From JAUZPB01 sp037140715 (GTDB lineage Bacteria; Bacteroidota; Ignavibacteria; Ignavibacteriales; SURF-24): a stretch of DNA of 5,483 bases. The notes under the pieces are model-generated. The model saw nothing but the letters and a program-made list of their open reading frames with translations, did not search any database and had not been told where the DNA came from. Numbering within the stretch: the stretch's first letter is position 1; the number at the start of each line of letters is the position of its first letter. The DNA lies in assembly GCA_037140715.1 (NCBI GenBank), contig JBAXDX010000126.1, positions 1 through 5,483 of the forward strand, given 5' to 3'. Below, piece after piece: positions 1 through 5,483 of this stretch. Both the position numbers and the translations under genes were made by a program.

Positions 1-2
1 CA

Positions 3-92
3 GATAATCCGCTAAGGTTTAGTGTATCCGGCAACAAATTTACCTGTTCGGAGGTGCCAGGAAGAAATACTTTTGAGATATTGATCATTTAA
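3..92 (+). CDS. C-terminal end of an unidentified protein (5' truncated by window edge)
   Basis: Reading frame 3 is open from the left edge and ends in TAA at 90-92. It gives 29 residues beginning DNPLRF and ending FEILII. The other two plus-strand frames hit stops within the first 15 bases, so this is the only plus-strand frame that can be a gene tail. The alternating polar and hydrophobic residues (RFSVSG, KFTCSEV, TFEILII) suggest closing beta strands of a beta-rich domain, but no family can be named from so short a piece. The gene converges on murQ with 72 bases between the two stops, so it belongs to a separate transcript. It could be a chance open frame; moderate to low confidence. Confidence 0.45.
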   Translation, partial: DNPLRFSVSGNKFTCSEVPGRNTFEILII

Positions 93-130
93 TCATCTGA
101 ATAATTTATAAAAAGAGAAAGAATAAATAT

Positions 131-144
131 CCGTATAATTACGG
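131..144 (-). terminator. Possible weak transcription terminator after murQ
   Basis: The palindrome CCGTA-TAAT-TACGG can form a 5-bp stem with a 4-base loop, 20 bases past the murQ stop. Read on the minus strand it is followed by the T-rich run ATATTTATTCTTTCTC and then TTTTT. AATATC and GATATT on either side could extend the stem past a bulge. The position suits the end of the mnmE-mnmG-rsmG-murQ transcript between convergent genes. The stem is short and the T run interrupted, so efficiency is doubtful. Confidence 0.35.
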
Positions 145-164
145 GGGCAGATATTCATGGAAGT

Positions 165-1100
165 TTAATTAAAGCTATCTTCGACAGCATTACGCACAAA
201 GCCGTCAGATTTTTCCAGTCGTTGCTTTGCTTCCCGGGCTGAAACGCCCGCCTTAATCATGACAAGCGCTGTTTTAACATGTCCGTCTGCTTTTTGCAGG
301 TAGTCAGCCGCATCGTCATATTGTAATCCGGTTATAGTCATAACAATTCGTTTTGAGCGTTCGATGAGCTTTTTATTTGTCAACTGGAGGTCTATCATCA
401 TATTCTCATAGATTTTGCCCATTCGTATCATTGCAGTAGTTGTAAGCATATTAAGCACAAGCTTCTGTGCAGTTCCGCTCTTCATACGCGTTGATCCCAT
501 GATGACTTCCGGTCCAACGTACGGGCATATTGCGACATCGACTTCAGGGAGATTAAAGTTTTCTCTCGGGTTACAAGTAATATAGAGAGTTTTAGCGCCA
601 AGTTTTTTTGCTTTCCTAACTGCCCCTGTAGCATAAGGAGTTCTTCCGCTAGCTGCGATTCCACATACAACGTCTTTATCCGTTACGTTTGCAGCAAGCA
701 CGTCGGCAGTTCCGTTTTCTTCGATATCCTCAGCACCTTCCTGAGCGTGGAACACAGCATCCCTTCCGCCAGCGATAAAGCCGTTAATCATTCCGGCAGG
801 GACGCCGAACGTTGGCGGGCATTCCGCCGCGTCAACCACTCCGAGTCTGCCGCTTGTACCAGCTCCGAAGTAAAACAGGCGTCCGCCATTTTTAAGTGCA
901 CATACAATGATTTCAACCGCCAGTACGATATATGGCAGTTCTTTTTCGACTGCCAGTGGCACGGTCTTATCTTCATTATTTATTATCTTTAATATATCAG
1001 ATATTGATTTTGTGTCAATATCCATGGAGTCAGGGTTTCTTTGCTCAGTTGTAAGCGCAGCGATTTCTGCAAAAAGAGCTTTGGAGCCGGTCCGGCTCAT
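165..1100 (-). CDS. murQ: N-acetylmuramic acid 6-phosphate etherase MurQ
   Basis: MurQ cleaves the lactyl ether bond of MurNAc-6-phosphate in the cytoplasm, giving GlcNAc-6-phosphate and D-lactate, and so recycles cell-wall muramic acid. The 311-residue product has the usual family length. Visible motifs are TEQRNP near residues 18-23, the SIS sugar-phosphate fold with GGRLFYFGAGTSGRLG (72-87), AECPPTF (92-98) holding the expected catalytic Glu93, EGAED (121-125) with a second conserved acid at about Glu124, and GIAASGRTPY (147-156). MGSTRMKSGTAQK (201-213) is also typical. The C-terminal 60 residues (AREAKQRLEKSDGFVRNA) fit the family's small helical domain. The ATG start lies inside the rsmG stop (ATGA, 4-base overlap) and I see no good Shine-Dalgarno sequence, so translation is probably coupled to rsmG. 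No murP, anmK or nagZ lies in the window. The identification is very secure. Confidence 0.97.
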   Translation of the reverse strand: MSRTGSKALFAEIAALTTEQRNPDSMDIDTKSISDILKIINNEDKTVPLAVEKELPYIVLAVEIIVCALKNGGRLFYFGAGTSGRLGVVDAAECPPTFGVPAGMINGFIAGGRDAVFHAQEGAEDIEENGTADVLAANVTDKDVVCGIAASGRTPYATGAVRKAKKLGAKTLYITCNPRENFNLPEVDVAICPYVGPEVIMGSTRMKSGTAQKLVLNMLTTTAMIRMGKIYENMMIDLQLTNKKLIERSKRIVMTITGLQYDDAADYLQKADGHVKTALVMIKAGVSAREAKQRLEKSDGFVRNAVEDSFN

Positions 1101-1777
1101 TTATTTAATTCCATTAAGATTAATCTTTTTTCTTTTTCGTTTCTTTTGTTAGTTGGTTTATAACTCAGTTCAAATACTGTTGTTTTGCGAATATAAGGTC
1201 TAAATTTATTTTCTGCCTCCTTAATTTCCTCTTTTAAGTCGCCTCCTTTGATAGATGCTATAACGGCTTTATTTTTAATAAGCGGGATAGAATACCTCAG
1301 AAGCAATGTCAGAGGCACGGTTGCCCTGCTTACGACAAGGTCGAACTGATTTTCATACTTTTGTAGAAACTCGGAGCTTTCGACTCTCTGATTTTCAGCC
1401 GTAATATTTCCCAACATAAGCCTGCTTATAAATTCACTGACGGCGGTAATTTTTTTCTGTGTTGAGTCCACAAGAACTCCTTCCATTTGCGGGCGTAAAA
1501 TTGCCAGCGGAATTCCAGGGAAACCTCCGCCAGTACCGATGTCTATAAAGCTTTGAAACTTATCAGGCAGAAAGCGCGCAACAAAGGCAGAGATAAAGAT
1601 ATGATTTTCAATTATGAACTTAGCATCTTTCCTTGAAATCAGATTGATGAATTGATTCTTTTCGACAATCAGATCAGCATAATAAGCTAATCTTTCTATT
1701 TGATTCTCATCAGGTACACAACCATTTTCACGGAATAATGTATTTAGTTCGAGAATGTACCGGTCTTGATTATCCAC
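1097..1777 (-). CDS. rsmG: 16S rRNA (guanine-N7) methyltransferase RsmG (GidB)
   Basis: RsmG uses S-adenosylmethionine to methylate N7 of the conserved 530-loop guanine of 16S rRNA (G527 in E. coli numbering). In several bacteria its loss gives low-level streptomycin resistance. The 226-residue product has the family's usual length. The Rossmann methyltransferase core shows motif I DIGTGGGFPGIPLAI (79-93), the following acidic strand VLVDSTQKK (101-109), SRA (150-152) after the strand FDLVV, and the SIKGG turn (175-179). YYADLIVEKNQFINLIS (32-48) is the typical N-terminal helix pattern. The start is GTG at 1777, chosen because GGGAGAG lies 4 bases upstream and no better start aligns. The last 4 bases overlap murQ and mnmG ends 23 bases upstream, so it is operonic. 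A perfect DnaA-box 9-mer covers its start codon. Confidence 0.97.
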   Translation of the reverse strand: MDNQDRYILELNTLFRENGCVPDENQIERLAYYADLIVEKNQFINLISRKDAKFIIENHIFISAFVARFLPDKFQSFIDIGTGGGFPGIPLAILRPQMEGVLVDSTQKKITAVSEFISRLMLGNITAENQRVESSEFLQKYENQFDLVVSRATVPLTLLLRYSIPLIKNKAVIASIKGGDLKEEIKEAENKFRPYIRKTTVFELSYKPTNKRNEKEKRLILMELNK

Positions 1778-1778
1778 A
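1770..1778 (+). other. DnaA-box 9-mer over the rsmG start codon
   Basis: TTATCCACA is an exact match to the classical high-affinity DnaA box (TTATNCACA). It covers the GTG start of rsmG, whose coding strand reads TGTGGATAA. I saw no second exact box and no AT-rich repeat cluster nearby, so this is not an origin by itself. A single copy could be a titration or regulatory site, or chance: about 0.04 expected in a window this size on both strands with equal base use. Confidence 0.35.
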
Positions 1779-1781
1779 AGA

Positions 1782-1788
1782 CTCTCCC
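1782..1788 (-). promoter_or_regulatory. Ribosome binding site of rsmG
   Basis: GGGAGAG on the minus strand ends 4 bases before the GTG at 1777; its GGGAG part ends 6 bases before it. It is the clearest Shine-Dalgarno sequence in the window and fixes a GTG start for rsmG. It also shows the host uses Shine-Dalgarno pairing at least sometimes, although mnmE and murQ lack an obvious one. Confidence 0.7.
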
Positions 1789-1800
1789 AATGTAATTAAA

Positions 1801-3699
1801 TTAACTTTTCAAATATACCAATAATATGCTGATATCAGAAGGCGTAATGCCAGAAATCCTGGAAGCCTGACCAATCGACCGCGGTTTAAACTTATTTAAC
1901 TTCTCCCTACCCTCTGTGGAAAGAGATTTTGCTTCAGGGTAATTAAAGTTAATCGAAATCTGTATGTCTTCATAACGCTCAAGCTTTTCAACCAATTCCT
2001 CCTGGAGCTTTATATATCCTTCATATTTAAGTTCAATTTCCACCTGATTGAGCGCAATCGCATCATCTAATAAGTTGCTTATTCCGTTACGTTCGTCCTC
2101 TGGAATAAGGTTTAGCAGGTTGATTAGTTTTAATTCCGGACGCTTACAAAGTTTTGCAATCGTCTCAGTTGAATCTATTGGAGATATATTAAAACTTTCA
2201 AGCATGGGGTTTATTTGCCTTGCATGGAGTCTTGTTCCTCTGAGAGTGGTGATATTAGTATTAATAATATCTTCCTTGTGCCTGAGTTCCTTATACATCT
2301 CTTCGGTTACAAGTCCTATCCTGTGTCCATATTTTAATAACCGCCTGTCGGAGTTGTCCTGCCGAAGCAACAGTCTGTGCTCTGCCCTTGAAGTAAACAT
2401 GCGATAAGGTTCTTCGGTAGATTTTGTAACAAGGTCATCTATCAGAACACCAATATAAGCTTCGCTTCTTTTCAGGACAAGTTCAGGCTCATTTTTTATT
2501 TTAAGCGCGGCATTTATCCCTGCAATCAGTCCCTGTGCGGCCGCTTCTTCATAGCCTGAAGTGCCATTGATCTGTCCGGCAAAATAAAGTCCTTTAACAA
2601 GCTTTGTCTCCAGCGTTAAGTCAACCTGGTATGGCGGAAAGAAGTCATATTCTACTGCATATCCAGGGCGAACCATCGTAGCTTCTTCCAGTCCCTTTAT
2701 TGAATGAATTGCTTCAAGCTGGACATCGGCTGACAGCGATGTTGAAAAGCCATTTACGTAGATTAGTCCGCTATCGAGGCCTTCAGGCTCAAGGAATAGC
2801 TGGTGTCGTGTTCTATCTGCGAACCTTACTATCTTGTCCTCAATAGAGGGACAATACCTTGGTCCGACTCCATTTATTACTCCGGTAAAAAGTGGAGACT
2901 CTCCGAATCCTTTTTCCAGAATCTTATGGGTATCAATGCTTGTATAAGTCAGGTGGCAGCTGATCTGAGGTAAAGATGGGAATGATGATGTATCGGTTCT
3001 AAGCGAAAATGGCAGAGGGTTTTCATCCCCTGGCTGTTCATTAAGCACAGGATAATTTATTGATTCTTTCGCAAGTCTTGGTGGCGTGCCAGTTTTTAAT
3101 CTTCCCGAGTGAAATCCAAGTTTAAGGAGAGACTCAGTCAGTCCGGTTGCGGCCGGTTCTCCAAACCGCCCTCCCTTTGTCGATGTAAGCCCTGTATGCA
3201 TCAACCCGTTTAAGAATGTACCGGAACAAATTACTACAGATGAGCAGACAATCTCCTCACCTGACTTTGTTATGACTCCGGCAATGGAGTCGCCCCTGGT
3301 TATCAGGTCGATGACTGAATCTTCTATTATAGTAATATTTTTGGTAGTGTTTATAAGCCTATAAGTCGCTTCGCTATAAAGCTCCCTGTCCGACTGGCAT
3401 CTGTGCGCCCATACGGCAGGTCCCTTGGATTTATTTAATGTTCTAAACTGGATACCTGTTTTATCGGCAAGCAGTCCCATAACTCCACCTAAAGCATCTA
3501 TCTCATGAACAATGTGGCCTTTAGCACTACCACCTATCGCCGGATTGCAGGACATCCTGCTCATTGCGTAACGATCCATAGAAATAAGTGCCACTTCGCA
3601 GCCCATACGCGCTCCTGCAACCGAAGCTTCTACGCCGGCATGCCCACCGCCAATTACAACTATGTCGAACTTTTCCAATTCATTTCCTGTTAGTTTCAC
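1801..3699 (-). CDS. mnmG: tRNA uridine-5-carboxymethylaminomethyl modification enzyme MnmG (GidA)
   Basis: MnmG is the FAD- and NADH-binding partner of MnmE. The complex modifies wobble uridine 34 in tRNAs reading codons that end in A or G. The 632-residue product is full length. It shows the FAD dinucleotide fold DIVVIGGGHAGVEA (12-25), SCNPAIGG (50-57) and YCPSIEDK (282-289), which carry the two conserved cysteines C51 and C283, and KGHIVHEIDALGG (60-72). Further motifs are GRLKTGTPPRL (199-209), AGQINGTSGYEEAAAQG (374-390) and SRAEHRLLLRQDN (437-449). The helical C-terminus with GQASRISG (610-617) is the region that contacts MnmE and tRNA. The GTG at 3699 is the farthest usable start, since the mnmE stop lies in the same frame 12 bases upstream. 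It sits in the centre of the parS palindrome and has no Shine-Dalgarno. A TTG at 3678 preceded by AGGA is a real alternative giving 625 residues. Confidence 0.98.
   Translation of the reverse strand: MKLTGNELEKFDIVVIGGGHAGVEASVAGARMGCEVALISMDRYAMSRMSCNPAIGGSAKGHIVHEIDALGGVMGLLADKTGIQFRTLNKSKGPAVWAHRCQSDRELYSEATYRLINTTKNITIIEDSVIDLITRGDSIAGVITKSGEEIVCSSVVICSGTFLNGLMHTGLTSTKGGRFGEPAATGLTESLLKLGFHSGRLKTGTPPRLAKESINYPVLNEQPGDENPLPFSLRTDTSSFPSLPQISCHLTYTSIDTHKILEKGFGESPLFTGVINGVGPRYCPSIEDKIVRFADRTRHQLFLEPEGLDSGLIYVNGFSTSLSADVQLEAIHSIKGLEEATMVRPGYAVEYDFFPPYQVDLTLETKLVKGLYFAGQINGTSGYEEAAAQGLIAGINAALKIKNEPELVLKRSEAYIGVLIDDLVTKSTEEPYRMFTSRAEHRLLLRQDNSDRRLLKYGHRIGLVTEEMYKELRHKEDIINTNITTLRGTRLHARQINPMLESFNISPIDSTETIAKLCKRPELKLINLLNLIPEDERNGISNLLDDAIALNQVEIELKYEGYIKLQEELVEKLERYEDIQISINFNYPEAKSLSTEGREKLNKFKPRSIGQASRISGITPSDISILLVYLKS
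3685..3688 (-). promoter_or_regulatory. AGGA site that would support an alternative mnmG start
   Basis: On the minus strand AGGA lies 6 bases before an in-frame TTG (3678-3676, residue Leu8 of the long form). With this start MnmG would begin just ahead of KFDIVVIGGG, and the palindrome at 3693-3706 would be wholly intergenic. The upstream GTG has no comparable site. Family N-termini usually have about 6 to 10 residues before the FAD-binding strand, which favours the GTG, so the question is open. Confidence 0.35.
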
Positions 3700-3706
3700 G
3701 TGAAAC
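3693..3706. other. parS: parS-like ParB-binding palindrome
   Basis: GTTTCACGTGAAAC is a perfect 14-base palindrome identical to the core of the conserved chromosomal parS site (TGTTTCACGTGAAACA in Bacillus subtilis). The two outermost consensus bases differ here, A at 3692 and G at 3707, giving 14 of 16. ParB binds parS, slides away as a CTP-dependent clamp and, with ParA and SMC, directs segregation of the origin region. The site spans the mnmE-mnmG junction and includes the GTG of mnmG. Chance occurrence of this exact 14-mer in the window is of order 2 in 100,000 with equal base use. No parA or parB is present here, so function is inferred from the match alone. Confidence 0.85.
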
Positions 3707-3711
3707 GATTT

Positions 3712-5073
3712 TTATTTACCAATACAGAATTTCGAAAATATATTATTCAGAATATCTTCTGATGTTACCAGACCAATAATTTCCGACAGGTTATTAATGG
3801 CATTTCTTAAATCCACAGCAATAAATTCTCCGCTTAGGTTTTTACCGAGCGAATAAAGTGCGTTGTTAAGGTTTTCCTTTGCATTCTCTAAAGCAGAATA
3901 ATGCCTGATGTTTGAGACTATGACAGTCATTTCGGAGTAGCCTGAAGCACCAGCCGACTTATCTTTTAATAATTTCATCAGAAGTCCTATGCCCTCTCCC
4001 GTCTTTGCCGAAACATAAGCATCCGCCTTTAGCCCTGAATGATGATTCTTGTCTATTTTGTTTATTACAGTAATTATCTTCTCCGCCTTGGTCAACTCGC
4101 AGAGTTGCAAATATAAATCGTCCGCAAGTCCTGAGTCGATGTCGTTAATTAGAACCACAATATCTGCGTTCCGAACGGCTTCCCGGCTTCGTTGCACTCC
4201 TTCTTTTTCGACAGCATCTTCTGTTATCCTGATACCTGCAGTATCAAAAAGGCGAAAGAAATACCCATCAATGGTTATCTCTTCCCGGATAATGTCCCTT
4301 GTCGTGCCGGGTATCTCGCTTACAATAGCTCTTGATTCTTTCAGTATATAATTAAGCAGTGATGATTTTCCAACATTTGTTTTCCCCACCAATACAACGT
4401 TAATACCATCGCGCAAAATTTTTCCAAATGAATAAGTCTTAAGTAACTTATCAATTTCGCAAATAACATCAGTTATCTTATCAGTAATTTCTTTGTCGGG
4501 TATTAATGACAAATCCTCTTCGGCAAAGTCAAGCTCAAGCTCAATGAGCGAAGATGAATTTATTAATTTTGTTCTAAGTTCCCCTACCTTTGCCGAAAGC
4601 AATCCATCAAGCTGGTTTCTTGCGCCTTTCATCGAAGTTTCTGTTCTTGAATTAATTAAATCTGCAACGGCTTCAGCCTGCGCAAGGTCAATCCGTCCGT
4701 TAAGGAATGCTCTTCTTGTAAATTCACCCGGTTCGGCTAACCTGATTCCTGTCCTGACAAGTAATTTAATAATCACCTGAGTTATAAGCGGATTGCCATG
4801 AGTTGAAATTTCAACGCTGTCTTCCCCAGTATATGAGTTTGGTTCATTGAAGACAGCAACCAATACATCGTCAATCAGTTTCCCGTTCTGTGAAAAGATT
4901 TTCCCATAATGAACTGTATGTGATTTTGCCTCTAAAAGTTTTACCTTTCCACGGAAAATCAAATCTACAGCTTCAATACTTTGCCGGCCACTTATCCTGA
5001 TTACAGAAATAGCTCCTGCGCCATTCGGAGTTGCCAGGGCTACAATTGTGTCTTCATTTTTTATTATACTCAT
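3712..5073 (-). CDS. mnmE: tRNA modification GTPase MnmE (TrmE)
   Basis: MnmE is the GTPase that with MnmG builds the (carboxymethyl)aminomethyl group on tRNA wobble uridine, using a folate one-carbon unit. From the ATG at 5073 it has 453 residues, the family norm. Residues 1 to about 120 are the folate-binding, dimerising domain (TIVALATPNGAGAISVIRISG at 9-29, GEFTRRAFLNGRIDLAQAEA at 116-135). A helical domain follows, with an inserted G domain at about 222-375: P-loop GKTNVGKS (230-237), TTRD (257-260), DTAG (277-280), NKID (338-341), SAK (355-357). The protein ends in FCIGK, the signature with catalytic Cys450. A TTG at 5082 would add three residues (M-H-A), but the ATG matches family N-termini better. 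No Shine-Dalgarno is visible. mnmG follows 12 bases later in the same frame, which favours coupled, balanced synthesis of the two partners. Confidence 0.98.
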   Translation of the reverse strand: MSIIKNEDTIVALATPNGAGAISVIRISGRQSIEAVDLIFRGKVKLLEAKSHTVHYGKIFSQNGKLIDDVLVAVFNEPNSYTGEDSVEISTHGNPLITQVIIKLLVRTGIRLAEPGEFTRRAFLNGRIDLAQAEAVADLINSRTETSMKGARNQLDGLLSAKVGELRTKLINSSSLIELELDFAEEDLSLIPDKEITDKITDVICEIDKLLKTYSFGKILRDGINVVLVGKTNVGKSSLLNYILKESRAIVSEIPGTTRDIIREEITIDGYFFRLFDTAGIRITEDAVEKEGVQRSREAVRNADIVVLINDIDSGLADDLYLQLCELTKAEKIITVINKIDKNHHSGLKADAYVSAKTGEGIGLLMKLLKDKSAGASGYSEMTVIVSNIRHYSALENAKENLNNALYSLGKNLSGEFIAVDLRNAINNLSEIIGLVTSEDILNNIFSKFCIGK

Positions 5074-5079
5074 TGCATG

Positions 5080-5110
5080 CAAAGTTACTCATATAATCAA
5101 ATAAACTCAA
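5080..5110 (-). promoter_or_regulatory. Putative Bacteroidota-type promoter of the mnmE operon
   Basis: On the minus strand TAACTTTG (5087-5080) matches the Bacteroidota -7 element TAnnTTTG exactly. A TTG (5110-5108) lies 20 bases upstream, at the usual -33 distance. Transcription would then start about 3 bases before, or at, the ATG at 5073, giving a nearly leaderless mRNA, in line with the lack of a Shine-Dalgarno. Both elements are short and the region is AT-rich, so chance is possible. It is the only promoter-like sequence I can support upstream of the operon. Confidence 0.4.
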
Positions 5111-5198
5111 CGTTATTAAAATATCCGGGTGTACGACAATAAAATTATTGGCAATTTGCTTAAATTTCTTATGTTGCACGTTTTTCCCAAAAGTCCTC

Positions 5199-5353
5199 CC
5201 ATTGATTGCTATATCGGCAACAACGCAGGGCAATCATTGACTCAATGCTGTCAGGTTAAGGTGTTCAAAACATTTATTGCTTTTATTACGCCCCTGTGGG
5301 GCTTTAGGTTGTGCAGGGGGGGTATTCATTTTTCACAGGGCGATTGCCCTGTG
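5199..5353. repeat. Hairpin-rich intergenic segment, probable dispersed repeat copy
   Basis: This gene-free stretch contains several inverted repeats. CAGGGCAATC (5226-5235) and GATTGCCCTG (5342-5351) are a perfect 10-base pair bracketing the element. CATTGA-C-TCAATG lies at 5235-5247 and GCCCC-TGT-GGGGC at 5290-5302. CACAGGGC and GCCCTGTG (5334-5353) form an 8-bp stem around GATT. It also has a run of seven G (5316-5322). From memory, the phrases encoded in frame 3 (PLWGF, CRGG, HFSQGDCPVLLY) resemble spurious short proteins predicted from dispersed repeats in Bacteroidota-related genomes. I cannot confirm the copy number from one window. Confidence 0.45.
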
Positions 5354-5483
5354 CTATTATATTTAGAGGCTGACTAAAAAGTAAGGTATTTGAGTTTTTG
5401 GTAATGTGAAACCCCAATAATACTTTATTACCTAAAAAACTAAAATGAATTATTTGCAAAAAACGACCTTTATTGAGATGTCT
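5304..5483 (-). CDS. Open frame entering from the right edge, possible transposase tail or chance ORF
   Basis: On the minus strand a frame is open from the right edge to a TAA at 5306-5304, giving 59 residues that include NKGRFLQIIHFSFLGNK and TLLFSQPLN. The reading is aromatic- and leucine-rich and has no recognisable domain. It runs through the putative IS end and on into the palindromic repeat. Translated fragments ending in LLFSQPL are, from memory, typical of frames read out through such IS ends. It may therefore be an artefact, or the tail of a gene disrupted by the element. It is not a supported gene in its own right. Confidence 0.15.
   Translation of the reverse strand, partial: RHLNKGRFLQIIHFSFLGNKVLLGFHITKNSNTLLFSQPLNIIAQGNRPVKNEYPPCTT
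5334..5353. repeat. Perfect 8-bp stem-loop CACAGGGC / GCCCTGTG
   Basis: The arms CACAGGGC (5334-5341) and GCCCTGTG (5346-5353) flank the 4-base loop GATT. The stem is GC-rich in an AT-rich neighbourhood and is the strongest local fold in the window. The plus strand continues CTATTATATTT, so it could act as a terminator for rightward transcription, but no gene feeds it; a REP-like palindrome is the better reading. Confidence 0.6.
5366..5483. mobile_element. Possible insertion-sequence end running off the right edge
   Basis: GAGGCTGACTAAAAAGT (5366-5382) resembles the terminal inverted repeats (GAGGCTG-C-AAAAGT style) that I recall from insertion sequences common in Bacteroidota. Just inside it AGTTTTTGGTAAT (5393-5405) and ATTACCTAAAAAACT (5427-5441) form an imperfect inverted repeat. 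The rest of the element, its transposase and the opposite end would lie beyond the window, so neither a matching repeat nor a target duplication can be shown. Confidence 0.3.

Noticed and set aside
1913..1921. TGTGGAAAG as a second DnaA box
   Set aside because: Two mismatches to the 9-mer, inside the coding part of mnmG; AT-rich DNA gives such near matches by chance.
2048..2407. 119-codon plus-strand open frame inside mnmG
   Set aside because: It is antisense to a strongly conserved gene, with no domain or ribosome site. The similar plus-strand frames inside murQ and mnmE, and the short extra minus-strand frames within murQ, were dropped for the same reason.
5074..5082. TTG at 5082 as the mnmE start
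   Set aside because: It adds only Met-His-Ala, overlaps the putative promoter and has no ribosome site; the ATG three codons later aligns with known MnmE N-termini.
5290..5302. GCCCC-TGT-GGGGC hairpin as a terminator
   Set aside because: No convincing T run follows on either strand and no supported gene ends before it; it fits better as part of the repeat segment.
5129..5377. 82-codon plus-strand open frame starting with GTG
   Set aside because: It has no Shine-Dalgarno and no domain, and reads through several hairpins and the putative IS end. Its composition (PLWGF, CRGG, HFSQGD) looks like translated repeat DNA rather than a protein.
1..5483. tRNA, rRNA, CRISPR array, toxin-antitoxin or defence system
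   Set aside because: No clover-leaf arms, no regularly spaced direct repeats and no extra gene pair were found; the coding space is filled by four well-known housekeeping genes.

Overview
The window carries a compact four-gene operon on the minus strand, mnmE - mnmG - rsmG - murQ, read from right to left. It is flanked by the tail of an unrelated plus-strand gene on the left and by about 400 bases of non-coding, repeat-like DNA on the right. All four operon genes look intact. MnmE and MnmG are partners that make the 5-carboxymethylaminomethyl (or 5-aminomethyl) modification of wobble uridine in certain tRNAs. RsmG methylates 16S rRNA in the decoding region. MurQ converts N-acetylmuramate-6-phosphate to N-acetylglucosamine-6-phosphate during peptidoglycan recycling.

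The organism is probably a member of the Bacteroidota/Ignavibacteriota side of the FCB group. The reasons are the sequence style of MnmG (KGPAVWAHRCQSDRELY, and GQASRISG near the C-terminus), a Bacteroidota-type -33/-7 promoter before mnmE, an AT-leaning composition and the style of the repeat to the right. This is inference from recalled family patterns, not a database result. The genus cannot be named.

Layout: 3-92, C-terminal end of a plus-strand gene; 93-164, short convergent intergenic space with a possible terminator for the operon; 165-1100 murQ; 1097-1777 rsmG (4-base overlap with murQ); 1801-3699 mnmG (23 bases before rsmG); 3712-5073 mnmE (12 bases before mnmG); 5074-5127 putative promoter; about 5199-5353 a hairpin-rich, repeat-like segment; 5366-5483 a possible insertion-sequence end.

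The most notable signal is not a gene. A perfect 14-base palindrome, GTTTCACGTGAAAC (3693-3706), lies across the mnmE/mnmG junction and contains the GTG start codon of mnmG. It is the core of the conserved bacterial chromosome-partition site parS, bound by ParB. A perfect DnaA-box 9-mer, TTATCCACA (1770-1778), overlaps the rsmG start. The mnmE-mnmG-rsmG block lies next to oriC and parAB in many bacteria, so the window may be origin-proximal even though parA and parB are not in it.
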